Made by a program: the position numbers and the translations under genes. From Bacillota bacterium (lineage in GTDB: Bacteria; Bacillota; UBA4882; UBA8346): DNA of 62,839 bases. Positions within the stretch are counted from its first letter, which is position 1. Every line of letters begins with the position of its first letter. A model generated the notes under the pieces. The model saw nothing but the letters and a program-made list of their open reading frames with translations. It was not told the origin of the DNA and made no database searches. The stretch lies in NCBI GenBank assembly GCA_023417475.1, contig JAEZFP010000026.1, forward strand, positions 1 to 62,839, in the 5' to 3' direction. This document shows, in pieces, positions 25,898-33,841 of this stretch.

Positions 25898-27955
25898 TTG
25901 CTTTTGAAACGTAAAATTGCAATTGGCGTCATAATATTCATTATCAGTTGTTCGTTGGTATTTGGCGCGGCGCTGACCCGGGATATGCAACAAAAGTTGG
26001 AGAATATCCGGATGGCTTCGCAGGTTTATGACCGTAACGGCAAACTGATCGGCAATCTCTATTACTACAACCGGATTTATGTCAATTCCGACCGGATCGC
26101 CAAGGACTTACGCAACGCGGTGGTCGCCATTGAAGACGCCCGGTTTTATCAACACAACGGGGTTGATGTCAAGGGTATGGCGCGGGCGCTCATCAAAGAC
26201 CTGATGCCCGGGGGCGGCGCGATGGAAGGCGGCAGTACCATCACTCAACAGTTGGCCAAGATCTCCTTGCTCACCTCGGAACGGACCCTCAGCCGCAAAA
26301 TTCAGGATATCAGTTTGGCTTTAGAGATTGAGCAGGTCTATACCAAAAAAGAAATTTTGGAAATGTATCTGAACAGTGTTTATCTGGCCCACGGCAATGT
26401 GGGAGCGGAGGCGGCTTCCCGGTATTATTTCGGCAAGTCGGCCAATCAATTAACTTTGGCGGAGGCGGCGACGATCGCCGGGATGATTCAAAGTCCCGAA
26501 AATTATTCGCCGTATAAATATCCGGACAAGGCCAAGCAACGGCGGAATATCGTGCTCCAAAAGATGCTCGAGCATAAATATATCACCAAAGCGCAGTATC
26601 AAACGGCGGTCAAGCAAGCCATCCGGTTGGCGCCCCGGAGTGATTCCGCCCAGGTTGCCGGCTATTTCCTCGATTATATGCGCGAGTATCTGTTGAAAGA
26701 AGGATACACCGAAGAACAACTGCGGTTCGGCGGGTATAAGTTTTATTCGACCCTGGATTTGAACGCCCAGAAAAACGCGGAGCTGACCATGGCGCAGATC
26801 CCGAAGGTTCAAGCCAAGGTGCAGCCGCAAGGGGCCTTAATCAGCATGAATCCGACCACCGGCGAAATCTTGGCGATGGTGGGCGGGCGCAATTATGCCG
26901 AGAGCCAATATAACCGGGCGATCCGGGCCTACCGGCAACCGGGCTCGGCGATCAAACCCTTTGTTTACGCGACCGCCATCGAACACGGCTACACCGCGGC
27001 GACGACCATGGAAGACCGGCCGCTCTCCTTTACCTTGGGGACCGGGACCACCTGGTCGCCGGCGAACTATGACCGGCAGTTTCACGGCCGGATGACGCTC
27101 CGGGAAGCGTTGCGGCAATCGACCAACACGGTTGCGGTCCAATTGGTGCAAAACCTCGGCGTCAAGACAGTGGCGGCGCAGATCGAGGAGATGGGCGTCA
27201 CCAGTCTGGTGAAGCAAGGCTCGACCAACGACCTGAACTTGGCTTCGCTGGCCCTGGGCGGATTGACCAAAGGGGTAACGCCGCTGGAGTTGGCGACCGC
27301 CTACTCCCCCTTCGCCAATCAGGGGAATTACGTCAAACCGTATTGCGTCCGGAAAATACTGGACCGCCACGGCAATTTATTGAAACAGTATGGGCCGGCT
27401 GCGCCGAAACAGGTGATCACGCCGCAGACCGCTTATATTATGACCATGTTGATGCAGGATGTGGTGGATCGCGGCACCGGTTTCCGCGCCAAACTGCCGG
27501 ACCGTCCGGTAGCGGGTAAGACCGGCACCACCAGTGACTATACCAATGCCTGGTTCGTGGGGTACACGCCGGAGATGTTGACCGCCATCTGGATCGGGAA
27601 CGATCGGCAAGAGCAACCGATGACCTATAAGAATCTGAACTTGGGTAGCGCCGTTCCCGCCGAAATGTGGGGCAACTATATGAAACGGCTCCCTCCCCCT
27701 AAAAAAGCCGCCACCCAATTTGCCGAACCGTCGGGAATTGTTTGGGCGACCGTGGATGCCCAAAGCGGTCAGGCGATTCCGGGTTGGATGGGGAACAACA
27801 CCTATCAAGAAGTTTTTAATGAAAAAAATGTCCCGGAAAGCACGGCGTATAAAGTCTGGCATTGGTTCTTCCAACAACCGGAGAAAGCGGCCGAACAACC
27901 CAAACCGACGCCGACCGACCCTAACGCCGCCGGTCAACCGCAAGGAATGTTTTGA
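25898..27955 (+). CDS. Class A penicillin-binding protein (PBP1A family), second copy
   Basis: 685 residues. N-terminal membrane helix (IAIGVIIFIISCSLVFGAAL), GT51 domain with EDARFYQHNGVD and GGSTITQQLAKISLL, transpeptidase domain with RQPGSAIKPF, STN in RQSTNTVAVQ, and KTG in AGKTGTTSD. A Pro/Gln-rich tail of about 80 residues is absent from the 17182 paralogue. The start is TTG 25898 or TTG 25904 after GGGGATGG. It is close in sequence to the first PBP, so the two probably arose by duplication and may serve growth and sporulation separately. Terminator at 27968. Confidence 0.9.
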   Translation: MLLKRKIAIGVIIFIISCSLVFGAALTRDMQQKLENIRMASQVYDRNGKLIGNLYYYNRIYVNSDRIAKDLRNAVVAIEDARFYQHNGVDVKGMARALIKDLMPGGGAMEGGSTITQQLAKISLLTSERTLSRKIQDISLALEIEQVYTKKEILEMYLNSVYLAHGNVGAEAASRYYFGKSANQLTLAEAATIAGMIQSPENYSPYKYPDKAKQRRNIVLQKMLEHKYITKAQYQTAVKQAIRLAPRSDSAQVAGYFLDYMREYLLKEGYTEEQLRFGGYKFYSTLDLNAQKNAELTMAQIPKVQAKVQPQGALISMNPTTGEILAMVGGRNYAESQYNRAIRAYRQPGSAIKPFVYATAIEHGYTAATTMEDRPLSFTLGTGTTWSPANYDRQFHGRMTLREALRQSTNTVAVQLVQNLGVKTVAAQIEEMGVTSLVKQGSTNDLNLASLALGGLTKGVTPLELATAYSPFANQGNYVKPYCVRKILDRHGNLLKQYGPAAPKQVITPQTAYIMTMLMQDVVDRGTGFRAKLPDRPVAGKTGTTSDYTNAWFVGYTPEMLTAIWIGNDRQEQPMTYKNLNLGSAVPAEMWGNYMKRLPPPKKAATQFAEPSGIVWATVDAQSGQAIPGWMGNNTYQEVFNEKNVPESTAYKVWHWFFQQPEKAAEQPKPTPTDPNAAGQPQGMF

Positions 27956-27967
27956 TGAGTGAGACTC

Positions 27968-27997
27968 ACCTTCCTGTTATGAAACGGGAAGGTTTTT
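27968..27997 (+). terminator. Intrinsic terminator of the second PBP gene
   Basis: ACCTTCCTGTT / AACGGGAAGGT 11-bp stem (one G-U pair) with tetraloop ATGA, then five T. Confidence 0.9.
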
Positions 27998-28117
27998 CTT
28001 TTGTGCGCCATGCCCGGAATCACGTCAAATTTGCCGGTCCGATTCGGTCAGTCGTTGCAGGAGAAATTTTGGGCAGGCCGAATTATCGAAATATCAAGTG
28101 TGAGTTGGGGGAAAAAC

Positions 28118-28840
28118 ATGCGTCTGGACCGCTATTTAGCGAATATGGGCTGTGGCAGCCGTAAAGAAGTCAAACAATTGATCCGGTCCGGCAAAGTCAG
28201 CGTCGCCGGAAAAGTGGTGAAAGATGAAGCGTTGCAGGTCGAAGCCGGTCTTGATGAAGTAAACTGTGACGGCGTGGTTGTCCGTTATGCGCAATACATT
28301 TATCTGATGTTGCATAAACCGGCCGGGGTCATCTCGGCCACCGAAGATCTGCGGGAACGGACGGTTCTGGAACTGCTGCCTTTAAAATACTTGAACAAAG
28401 GGTTGTTTCCCGTCGGGCGGCTGGATAAGGATACGGAAGGTTTGTTGATCCTGACCAACCATGGTGAGTTGGGGCATCGGTTGCTCGCTCCGAAAAAACA
28501 TGTCCCCAAGCGTTATTTTGCCCGGATCGACGGACTGGTGGACGCTGCCGATCAAGCGGCCTTTGACGCCGGCATTGATATTGGGGATTATTTGACCCAA
28601 CCGGCTATGTTGACCGTGATCGCCCCGGGAGTGGAGTCACTGGTGGAAGTGGTGATCCACGAAGGCAAGTTTCACCAGATCAAGCGGATGTTTGAAGCCC
28701 GCGGCAAGCGGGTGATCTACCTAAAACGGCTGGCGATGGGGGAATTGGAGTTAGATCCCGAACTGTCATTGGGCGAGTTCCGGGAGTTGACCGAGGCTGA
28801 AATCGCGGTTTTGCTGACGGCAGCCAATTTAAGGCCGTAA
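28118..28840 (+). CDS. rluB: rRNA pseudouridine synthase, RsuA/RluB family
   Basis: 240 residues from ATG 28118 (GGGGG upstream). An S4 RNA-binding domain covers residues 1-60 (MRLDRYLANMGCGSRKEVKQLIRSGKVSV) and the catalytic domain has VGRLDKDTEGLLILTNHG with the nucleophile Asp, then HEGKFHQIKRMF. Converts specific uridines of rRNA to pseudouridine; the RluB/RsuA site specificity cannot be settled by eye. Probably co-transcribed with the racemase 25 bases downstream. Confidence 0.88.
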   Translation: MRLDRYLANMGCGSRKEVKQLIRSGKVSVAGKVVKDEALQVEAGLDEVNCDGVVVRYAQYIYLMLHKPAGVISATEDLRERTVLELLPLKYLNKGLFPVGRLDKDTEGLLILTNHGELGHRLLAPKKHVPKRYFARIDGLVDAADQAAFDAGIDIGDYLTQPAMLTVIAPGVESLVEVVIHEGKFHQIKRMFEARGKRVIYLKRLAMGELELDPELSLGEFRELTEAEIAVLLTAANLRP

Positions 28841-28865
28841 TATCAGTTTCAGGGAGGTCAAGCAG

Positions 28866-29561
28866 ATGAAAACCATTGGGTTGATCGGCGGGATGAGTTG
28901 GGAGTCGTCGATTGAATATTACCGGATGACCAACGAAATGGTCAAAACGCGGTTGGGCGGGTTGCATTCCTGCAAAAGCCTGATGGTCTCGGTGGATTTT
29001 GCCGAGATCGAACAGTTGCAACACCGGGGGGATTGGGACGGATTGGCGCGGTTGATGATCGCCGCCGCGCAAAGTCTGGAACGGGGCGGGGCCGATTTCG
29101 TGGTCATTTGTACCAATACGATGCATAAACTGGCTGATCGTATTCAGGCGCAGATCGGCATCCCGTTGTTACATATCGCCGATGCGACCGCCCGGGAGAT
29201 TCGCCAAGCCGGAGTCACCAAAGTGGGGCTGTTGGGAACCCGCTTCACTATGGAGGAGGATTTCTATCGAAAACGCCTGGAGGAGCAACACGGGATCGCG
29301 GTGATCGTTCCCGAACCGGCGGAACGCGAGACGATTCACCGGATCATCTATACCGAATTGGTGGTCGGCCAGATCCAGAGCAATTCGCGGAACGCCTTCC
29401 AAGCGATCATTTCCAGGCTGGTTGCGGCGGGCGCGGCAGGAATCGTGCTCGGGTGCACCGAGATTCCGCTGCTGGTAAAACCGGGTGACGTGGCGGTCCG
29501 GCTCTTCGACACTACCGCCATTCACGCCCGGGCTGCGGTCGACCTGGCGCTTGAACCGTGA
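28866..29561 (+). CDS. Aspartate/glutamate racemase family protein (YgeA-like)
   Basis: 231 residues, cofactor-independent racemase fold. Both catalytic cysteines are visible: CTNTMHK (about residue 82) and GCTEIPLL (about 199), with the N-terminal IGLIGGMSWESSIEYYR typical of YgeA/RacD enzymes. It would interconvert L and D amino acids, giving D-amino acids for wall or spore cortex; substrate preference unknown. ATG after GGGAGG. Strong terminator at 29577. Confidence 0.85.
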   Translation: MKTIGLIGGMSWESSIEYYRMTNEMVKTRLGGLHSCKSLMVSVDFAEIEQLQHRGDWDGLARLMIAAAQSLERGGADFVVICTNTMHKLADRIQAQIGIPLLHIADATAREIRQAGVTKVGLLGTRFTMEEDFYRKRLEEQHGIAVIVPEPAERETIHRIIYTELVVGQIQSNSRNAFQAIISRLVAAGAAGIVLGCTEIPLLVKPGDVAVRLFDTTAIHARAAVDLALEP

Positions 29562-29576
29562 TCGGTCCGTTAAGCG

Positions 29577-29606
29577 AAAACCGTCGTGCGATCACGACGG
29601 TTTTTT
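29577..29606. terminator. Bidirectional terminator between racemase and GNAT genes
   Basis: Perfect 12-bp stem AAAACCGTCGTG (29577-29588) / CACGACGGTTTT (29593-29604) with loop CGAT and T6 on the plus strand. The right arm includes the stop codon of the convergent GNAT gene. Confidence 0.9.
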
Positions 29607-30080
29607 CACATCAAGGCTTGGCGCGAGTTGTTTTTCGAAACAGATGCTGTAGGGATCCCCGATGTACTCGCCCCAAGGTTCGATCTCATCAAAGCCAAAC
29701 TTGCGGTATAAATGGAGCGATTCCGGTTGATTGGGGCCGGTCTCCAACCGCAGGATTCGATAGTCCGCCTGCATGGCGGCGCTTTCGATGGCGGACAAAA
29801 TCCGGCCGGCCAACCCTTGTTTGCGGTATTCCTTCCGGACAAACATCCGTTTGATCTCGGCGCTGCGTTGGTCAAGCGGGCGAAAAGCGCCACAGGCGGC
29901 GGGTTCTCCTTCGACCGTAATCAAAAAGAAACGGACCGCGGCGATTTGAGGGTCATCGAAGTCCAGCCCGTGAATACCCGATTTCGGGTAACGGGTTAAC
30001 AGCTCTTCGTCTAATAACCCGATTAAGGTCCGTAATTGGGGATCGCTGTGGGACACCTCGGAAAGGATGATTTCAGCCAT
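29592..30080 (-). CDS. GNAT family N-acetyltransferase
   Basis: 162 residues. The acetyl-CoA site shows as RMFVRKEYRKQGLAGRIL (motif A, R-x-x-G-x-A/G) and the C-terminal part has LYRKFGFDEI. Small-molecule or protein N-acetyltransferase; substrate unknown. ATG 30078-30080 chosen; a GTG two codons upstream is an alternative. Its stop lies inside the shared terminator stem at 29577-29604. Confidence 0.8.
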   Translation of the reverse strand: MAEIILSEVSHSDPQLRTLIGLLDEELLTRYPKSGIHGLDFDDPQIAAVRFFLITVEGEPAACGAFRPLDQRSAEIKRMFVRKEYRKQGLAGRILSAIESAAMQADYRILRLETGPNQPESLHLYRKFGFDEIEPWGEYIGDPYSICFEKQLAPSLDVKKPS

Positions 30081-30158
30081 ATGCACCTACCCTATAGGGG
30101 TTAGCTTCTGAGAAATAATTCGCTTTGGGTCGAAATTATCCTTTCGCTTAATCAAAAT

Positions 30159-30380
30159 TCACAACGGAATGGAATCGGTAGTCTGTTGCGCTTCGCTTGG
30201 CATTTCGTTCACTTCCGTCAGTTGCTGGACGGGTACTTTCAAGCGGACAGCGGAGTTGAGATCGCGAATGGTGGCGTCGCCGTCGGGGTGCAACCGGTCG
30301 ATCCAGACCGGAAGATTTTGATAGGTCACGTAAATTGTAGCGGCAGAGTCGAGTATCGCTTGGGCGCGGGTTTGATCCAT
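30159..30380 (-). CDS. sspH: Small acid-soluble spore protein, H-type (SspH-like)
   Basis: 73 residues, MDQTRAQAILDSAATIYVTY then LPVWIDRLHPDGDATIRDL, VPVQQLTE. This is the H-type SASP pattern (RAkeIldSp, V-y-n-g-vPVWI, vpV-eLvE) with about 14 extra C-terminal residues. These proteins are packed in the spore core. AAAGGAGG lies upstream of the ATG. A CATATTA at 30438-30444 on the minus strand fits a sigma-F/G -10, but no good -35 is seen, so forespore control is only suggested. Divergent from mscL. Confidence 0.85.
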   Translation of the reverse strand: MDQTRAQAILDSAATIYVTYQNLPVWIDRLHPDGDATIRDLNSAVRLKVPVQQLTEVNEMPSEAQQTTDSIPL

Positions 30381-30508
30381 TGCGGAAGGCCTCCTTTGGT
30401 ATTTTCTCGTTAATTACCGTTTCCCGATTTGAAAAATAATATGATCGACACTTTCGCATTAAAATGAGTTATAATGAAAAACGATATTATCCGTTGTTGG
30501 AGGTAACT

Positions 30509-30946
30509 ATGATTAAAGAGTTTAAAAATTTCGCGCTGAAAGGCAACATCCTTGATTTAGCCGTCGGGGTGATTATCGGTACCGCTTTCGGCAAGATCGT
30601 CTCGTCCTTGGTTGATGACATCATCATGCCGATGGTTAGCTCGATCACGGGAAAGATCGATTTTACCAACTTGTTTATTGCGTTAAACGGCAAAGCCTAT
30701 CCCACGTTGGCTGAGGCCAAAAAAGCCGGGATTGCCACCTTGAATTACGGGAACTTCATCACCGGCGTGGTCGATTTTCTCTTGGTGGCCTGGGCGATCT
30801 TTATTGTGTTGCGGTTGGTTAACCGGTTCCGGCAGCAACCGGTGACGGTGGCGGCGCCAACAACCAAACAATGCCCGTATTGCATTACGGCGATTCCGCT
30901 TCAAGCGGTGCGTTGCCCACATTGCACCTCGGAGTTGGGGCAATAA
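30509..30946 (+). CDS. mscL: Large-conductance mechanosensitive channel with C-terminal zinc ribbon
   Basis: 145 residues. Two membrane helices frame the protein: ILDLAVGVIIGTAFGKIVSSL (TM1, with the Gly/Ala packing of the pore) and FLLVAWAIFIVLRLVN (TM2). The usual cytoplasmic helix is replaced by CPYC...CPHC, a two-knuckle zinc ribbon. Opens under membrane tension to release solutes after osmotic downshock. ATG 30509 after TTGGAGG is chosen over the upstream in-frame ATG at 30464. A perfect TATAAT lies at 30471-30476, but its -35 is weak. Confidence 0.9.
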   Translation: MIKEFKNFALKGNILDLAVGVIIGTAFGKIVSSLVDDIIMPMVSSITGKIDFTNLFIALNGKAYPTLAEAKKAGIATLNYGNFITGVVDFLLVAWAIFIVLRLVNRFRQQPVTVAAPTTKQCPYCITAIPLQAVRCPHCTSELGQ

Positions 30947-31088
30947 TCACCGGCAACCGCACGCGTCCGAGAGCGTTTTTGAGGAATTTCAATCTGCGGG
31001 TCCGGCGAAGGCAAAAGTACGGCAAAATTGTATGAAACAACCGATTTTGCTGATTCCCGACCGGGTGCCGGAGATTGTCTAAAAACGC

Positions 31089-31117
31089 TTGACAAACCGT
31101 AACGCGAAAACTAGTAT
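31089..31117 (+). promoter_or_regulatory. Sigma-A promoter for uxaC
   Basis: Perfect TTGACA (31089-31094), 17-base spacer and TAGTAT (31112-31117), about 75 bases upstream of the start codon. Confidence 0.65.
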
Positions 31118-31193
31118 TAAATTTATGATTGCCGATTTGCGCTTGAGTTCGGTCAATAATCGGTTTGTTGTTGAAATAAAAGGAGGTCAACTG

Positions 31194-32597
31194 ATGAAGC
31201 CTTTTCTGAATGAAAATTTTCTGCTTACCAATCCCACGGCAGTAACCCTGTATAATGATTATGCGAAGGACATGCCGATCTACGATTACCACTGCCATCT
31301 CAGTCCCAAGGAGATCGCCGAGAACAAACGGTATCGCAATATTACCGAAGTTTGGCTGGGCGGCGACCACTATAAGTGGCGCGCCATGCGGGCGATGGGC
31401 GTGGATGAAAAGTACATTACCGGGGATGCGCCCGATAAAGAAAAGTTTCTGAAATGGGCCGAGACCATGCCCTACTGTCTCGGCAACCCGTTATATCACT
31501 GGACCCATCTCGAACTGCAACGCTTCTTCGGAATCGATACGTTATTGTCGCCGGAGACCGCCGAAGCGATCTGGAACCGCTGTAATGAACTGCTCCAGAA
31601 GGAGGAGTTTTCAGCGCGTGGTCTGATCAAGGGCTCTAACGTCAAAGCGCTTTGCACCACCGATGATCCGGTTGACAGTCTCGAATACCATATCGCGCTG
31701 GCGCAAGACGCCTCCTTTGCGGTGAAAGTCTACCCGGCCTGGCGTCCCGATAAGGCGTTTAATCTCGAACGTCCCGGCTTTGCCGAATATATCGCCAAAC
31801 TTGGGCAGGTTTCCGGGGTTGCCATTAAGACCTTTGACGATCTGACCAAAGCGTTGCGGTTGCGTTTGGAATTTTTCCACGGGGTTGGTTGCCGTCTTTC
31901 CGACCATGCGACCGATCCGGTGCCTTTTGAGGTCAGTACTCCCGAGGAAGCGACGGCGATTCTCCAAAAAGGTTTGGCCGGCGCGTCCCTCTCCGAAACG
32001 GAAGTTCGGAAATTCAAAACCCAAGCGTTGTTGTTCTTGGGTCGCGAATATGCCCGTCTCGGTTGGGTAATGCAACTCCATATCGGAACCATTCGCAACA
32101 ACAGCCAACGGATGATGCGGTTGATCGGACCGGATACCGGGTATGACGCGGCCGCTGACTATACCTACGGCGTGGCGCTTTCGCGATTCCTCGACACCTT
32201 GGATAATACCGACGAACTGCCGAAGACCATCCTGTACTGTCTCAACCCGCGCGATAACGAGATGCTCGCGACCTTGGCCGGTTGTTTCCAGGGCGGCGGA
32301 ATCCCCGGCAAGATCCAATTTGGTTCCGGTTGGTGGTTTAACGATCAAAAAGACGGGATGATCCGGCAAATGGTCGCTCTTTCCAATTTAGGCTTGCTGG
32401 CTCCGTTTGTCGGCATGCTCACCGACTCTCGAAGTTTCCTCTCCTATACCCGGCACGAGTATTTCCGGAGAATTCTCTGCAATCTGATCGGCGAATGGGT
32501 TGAGTCCGGCGAAACCCCGAACGACATCAAGTTACTCGGCAGTATTGTTCGGAATATCTGCTACAACAACGCCGAAAGCTACTTTGGAATCCGGTAA
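31194..32597 (+). CDS. uxaC: Glucuronate/galacturonate isomerase
   Basis: 467 residues, the normal length. Family landmarks include the metal-binding PIYDYHCHLSPKEIAENK near the N-terminus, HWTHLELQRFFGI, CTTDDP, LHIGTIRNN and TDSRSFLSYTRHEYFRRI. Isomerises D-glucuronate to D-fructuronate and D-galacturonate to D-tagaturonate, the first step of uronic-acid use. ATG 31194 lies after AAAGGAGG. No other uronate genes are adjacent, so it is a single-gene unit between its own promoter (31089) and terminator (32618). Confidence 0.95.
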   Translation: MKPFLNENFLLTNPTAVTLYNDYAKDMPIYDYHCHLSPKEIAENKRYRNITEVWLGGDHYKWRAMRAMGVDEKYITGDAPDKEKFLKWAETMPYCLGNPLYHWTHLELQRFFGIDTLLSPETAEAIWNRCNELLQKEEFSARGLIKGSNVKALCTTDDPVDSLEYHIALAQDASFAVKVYPAWRPDKAFNLERPGFAEYIAKLGQVSGVAIKTFDDLTKALRLRLEFFHGVGCRLSDHATDPVPFEVSTPEEATAILQKGLAGASLSETEVRKFKTQALLFLGREYARLGWVMQLHIGTIRNNSQRMMRLIGPDTGYDAAADYTYGVALSRFLDTLDNTDELPKTILYCLNPRDNEMLATLAGCFQGGGIPGKIQFGSGWWFNDQKDGMIRQMVALSNLGLLAPFVGMLTDSRSFLSYTRHEYFRRILCNLIGEWVESGETPNDIKLLGSIVRNICYNNAESYFGIR

Positions 32598-32617
32598 CCA
32601 AAATATTGAATGAAAGT

Positions 32618-32666
32618 AAAGGCTGTTGCCGACGAACGTCAAGTTCATCAGGCAACAGCCTTTTTT
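32618..32666 (+). terminator. Intrinsic terminator of uxaC
   Basis: Perfect 13-bp stem AAAGGCTGTTGCC (32618-32630) / GGCAACAGCCTTT (32651-32663), 20-base loop, six T. Confidence 0.92.
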
Positions 32667-32720
32667 ATTCCCTCAAAATAGCGGATTTTGAAGGGCCAAA
32701 CGTCACATTGGGACTGAGAC

Positions 32721-32975
32721 GGCTTGCCCAAAACCTCGGCCAGCCCGATTTGTGGATAAGTAAGCTTGCCGAGTCGCTCCGCAAGCTGGATTTGTGGATA
32801 AGTAAGCTTGCCGAGTCGTTCCGCAAGCTGGATTTGTGGATAAGTAAGCTTGCTGAGTCGTTCCGCAAACTGGATTTGTGGATAAGTAAGCTTGCCGAGT
32901 CGTTCCGCAAGCTGGATTTGTGGATAAGTAAGCTTGCTGAGTCGCTCCGCAAGCTGGATTTGTGGATAAGTCATC
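32721..32975. repeat. 42-bp tandem array carrying six perfect DnaA boxes
   Basis: Six copies of TGTGGATAA (TTATCCACA on the minus strand) at 32751, 32793, 32835, 32877, 32919 and 32961: exact 42-bp spacing, same orientation, no mismatch. Between boxes each unit has the inverted repeat AGCTTGC...GCAAGCT (11-base centre; a few copies carry one change), so every unit is a hairpin plus a DnaA box. The 42-bp unit itself looks like two diverged 21-bp halves. Long open frames exist on both strands only because 42 is a multiple of 3; the plus-strand one begins inside the uxaC terminator. Non-coding. Confidence 0.92.
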
Positions 32976-32999
32976 CAAACGGGTTAGGACAGACGAAAA

Positions 33000-33165
33000 G
33001 GTTGTAATATGTCTAACCATGACCCTCGAACCTTAAAGGGGAACCTCCAAAGCTTTGCAGTCTATCCCGACACTTATGGGCGACGAAGCATGGTGGTTAT
33101 CCTTTTAAAGGACAAAAGGATCGCAGTTGGGCTTCGAAGCGATTTTCTAATAGTCAAAACGTTTA
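33000..33165. other. Unassigned intergenic segment between the DnaA-box array and the small-peptide gene
   Basis: No CDS. It has local pairing potential: ACCATG near 33017 with CATGGT near 33110, and the palindrome GCTTCGAAGC near 33131. I compared it mentally with 6S RNA, SRP RNA, tmRNA and common riboswitch cores and found no convincing match. Confidence 0.3.
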
Positions 33166-33170
33166 AATGA

Positions 33171-33216
33171 AAACGCTGCTGTAAAAGGCCGACCAGCTCC
33201 TTTTGCGGCAGCGTTT
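33171..33216 (-). terminator. Intrinsic terminator of the 29-residue peptide gene
   Basis: An 18-bp stem, arms 33171-33188 and 33199-33216, with two G-U pairs and a ten-base loop. Read on the minus strand it is followed by TTTTCATTT and lies 12 bases past the stop codon at 33228. Confidence 0.8.
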
Positions 33217-33227
33217 CGTTGTTTCAG

Positions 33228-33317
33228 CTACAGATGCCAATTCCGACTGATCCAGCCGGCGCCTAGCAGCATGACAAGAATTAAGGCCGTGGCCGAGTTG
33301 GACTTCGGTCGCTTCAT
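33228..33317 (-). CDS. 29-residue single-span membrane peptide
   Basis: Encodes MKRPKSNSATALILVMLLG followed by AGWISRNWHL: a basic N-terminus, one hydrophobic helix (residues 9-21) and a short Trp-containing tail. AGGAGGGG lies five bases upstream of the ATG. A TATAAT at 33382-33387 (minus strand) and an 18-bp terminator right after the stop make a complete small transcription unit. The size and layout resemble small regulatory membrane proteins or type I toxins; no known family is recognised. The neighbours are glnB-amt (same strand, separate terminator) and the DnaA-box array. Confidence 0.55.
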   Translation of the reverse strand: MKRPKSNSATALILVMLLGAGWISRNWHL

Positions 33318-33381
33318 GCGCTCCCCTCCTGTTCAATGGTGCGATATTTAAATTGCGGCAGGGGTTGCTTTTGTTGGTTTG

Positions 33382-33387
33382 ATTATA
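33382..33387 (-). promoter_or_regulatory. -10 element upstream of the small-peptide gene
   Basis: Perfect TATAAT on the minus strand, about 65 bases before the peptide ATG. The -35 position (TTCCGA at 17 bases) matches the consensus poorly, so an activator may be needed. Confidence 0.4.
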
Positions 33388-33451
33388 GCGCAATTGGAAG
33401 AGATTCGGAAGGGGAGAATTGATGGGCGGAGTTGACGCAAACAAATAGCAA

Positions 33452-33479
33452 AAACCCGGTACGCCAGCGTACCGGGTTT
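33452..33479 (-). terminator. Intrinsic terminator of the amt-glnB operon
   Basis: Perfect 12-bp stem AAACCCGGTACG / CGTACCGGGTTT with loop CCAG. On the minus strand it is followed by TTTTTGCTATTTG, eight bases past the glnB stop. Confidence 0.9.
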
Positions 33480-33486
33480 GTTGAAC

Positions 33487-33825
33487 TTATAATGCCGTCT
33501 CGCCCGATTCTTTGGTGCGGACCCGAACGACCTCATCCACAGTGGAGATGAAGATTTTTCCGTCTCCGGCGTTGCCGGAAGAACTGATTTCGCAGATGAT
33601 GTCGACGATTTTTTGACAGACCTCGTCTTTGACAACCATCATGATTAACTTTTTCGGCAGGAAATCAACATGGTATTCGCCGACCCGCCATTGTAAGGCG
33701 ATGCCGCGTTGGCCGCCCCGGCCTTTCACATCGAATACGGTCATGCCGAATATATTTATCTTCTCTAAAGCCACTTTGACTTCATTCAGTTTTTCTTCGC
33801 GGATAATCGCTTCAATTTTTTTCAT
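33487..33825 (-). CDS. glnB: PII family nitrogen regulatory protein
   Basis: 112 residues from MKKIEAIIREEKL; the ATG follows AAGGTGGTG. Conserved PII blocks are GMTVFDVKGRGGQRG (B-loop and start of T-loop), VGEYHVDFLPK and GDGKIFI. It binds ATP/ADP and 2-oxoglutarate and gates the partner AmtB. The T-loop reads ALQWRVGEY: the tyrosine uridylylated in proteobacterial PII (Tyr51) is replaced by Trp, so control by uridylylation is excluded and direct metabolite sensing is likely. It lies 16 bases downstream of amt, the classic amtB-glnK pairing. Confidence 0.92.
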   Translation of the reverse strand: MKKIEAIIREEKLNEVKVALEKINIFGMTVFDVKGRGGQRGIALQWRVGEYHVDFLPKKLIMMVVKDEVCQKIVDIICEISSSGNAGDGKIFISTVDEVVRVRTKESGETAL

Positions 33826-33841
33826 CACTTTCACCACCTTA

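Noticed and set aside
32606..33007. Plus-strand 133-codon frame, and three minus-strand frames, across the 32.7-kb array
   Set aside because: Open only because the unit length is a multiple of three; the plus frame starts inside the uxaC terminator and none has a ribosome site. The repeated DnaA box explains the sequence better than a repeated peptide.
33000..33165. 6S, SRP RNA, tmRNA or riboswitch next to the DnaA-box array
   Set aside because: Some pairing potential but no diagnostic core of any of these classes could be found.
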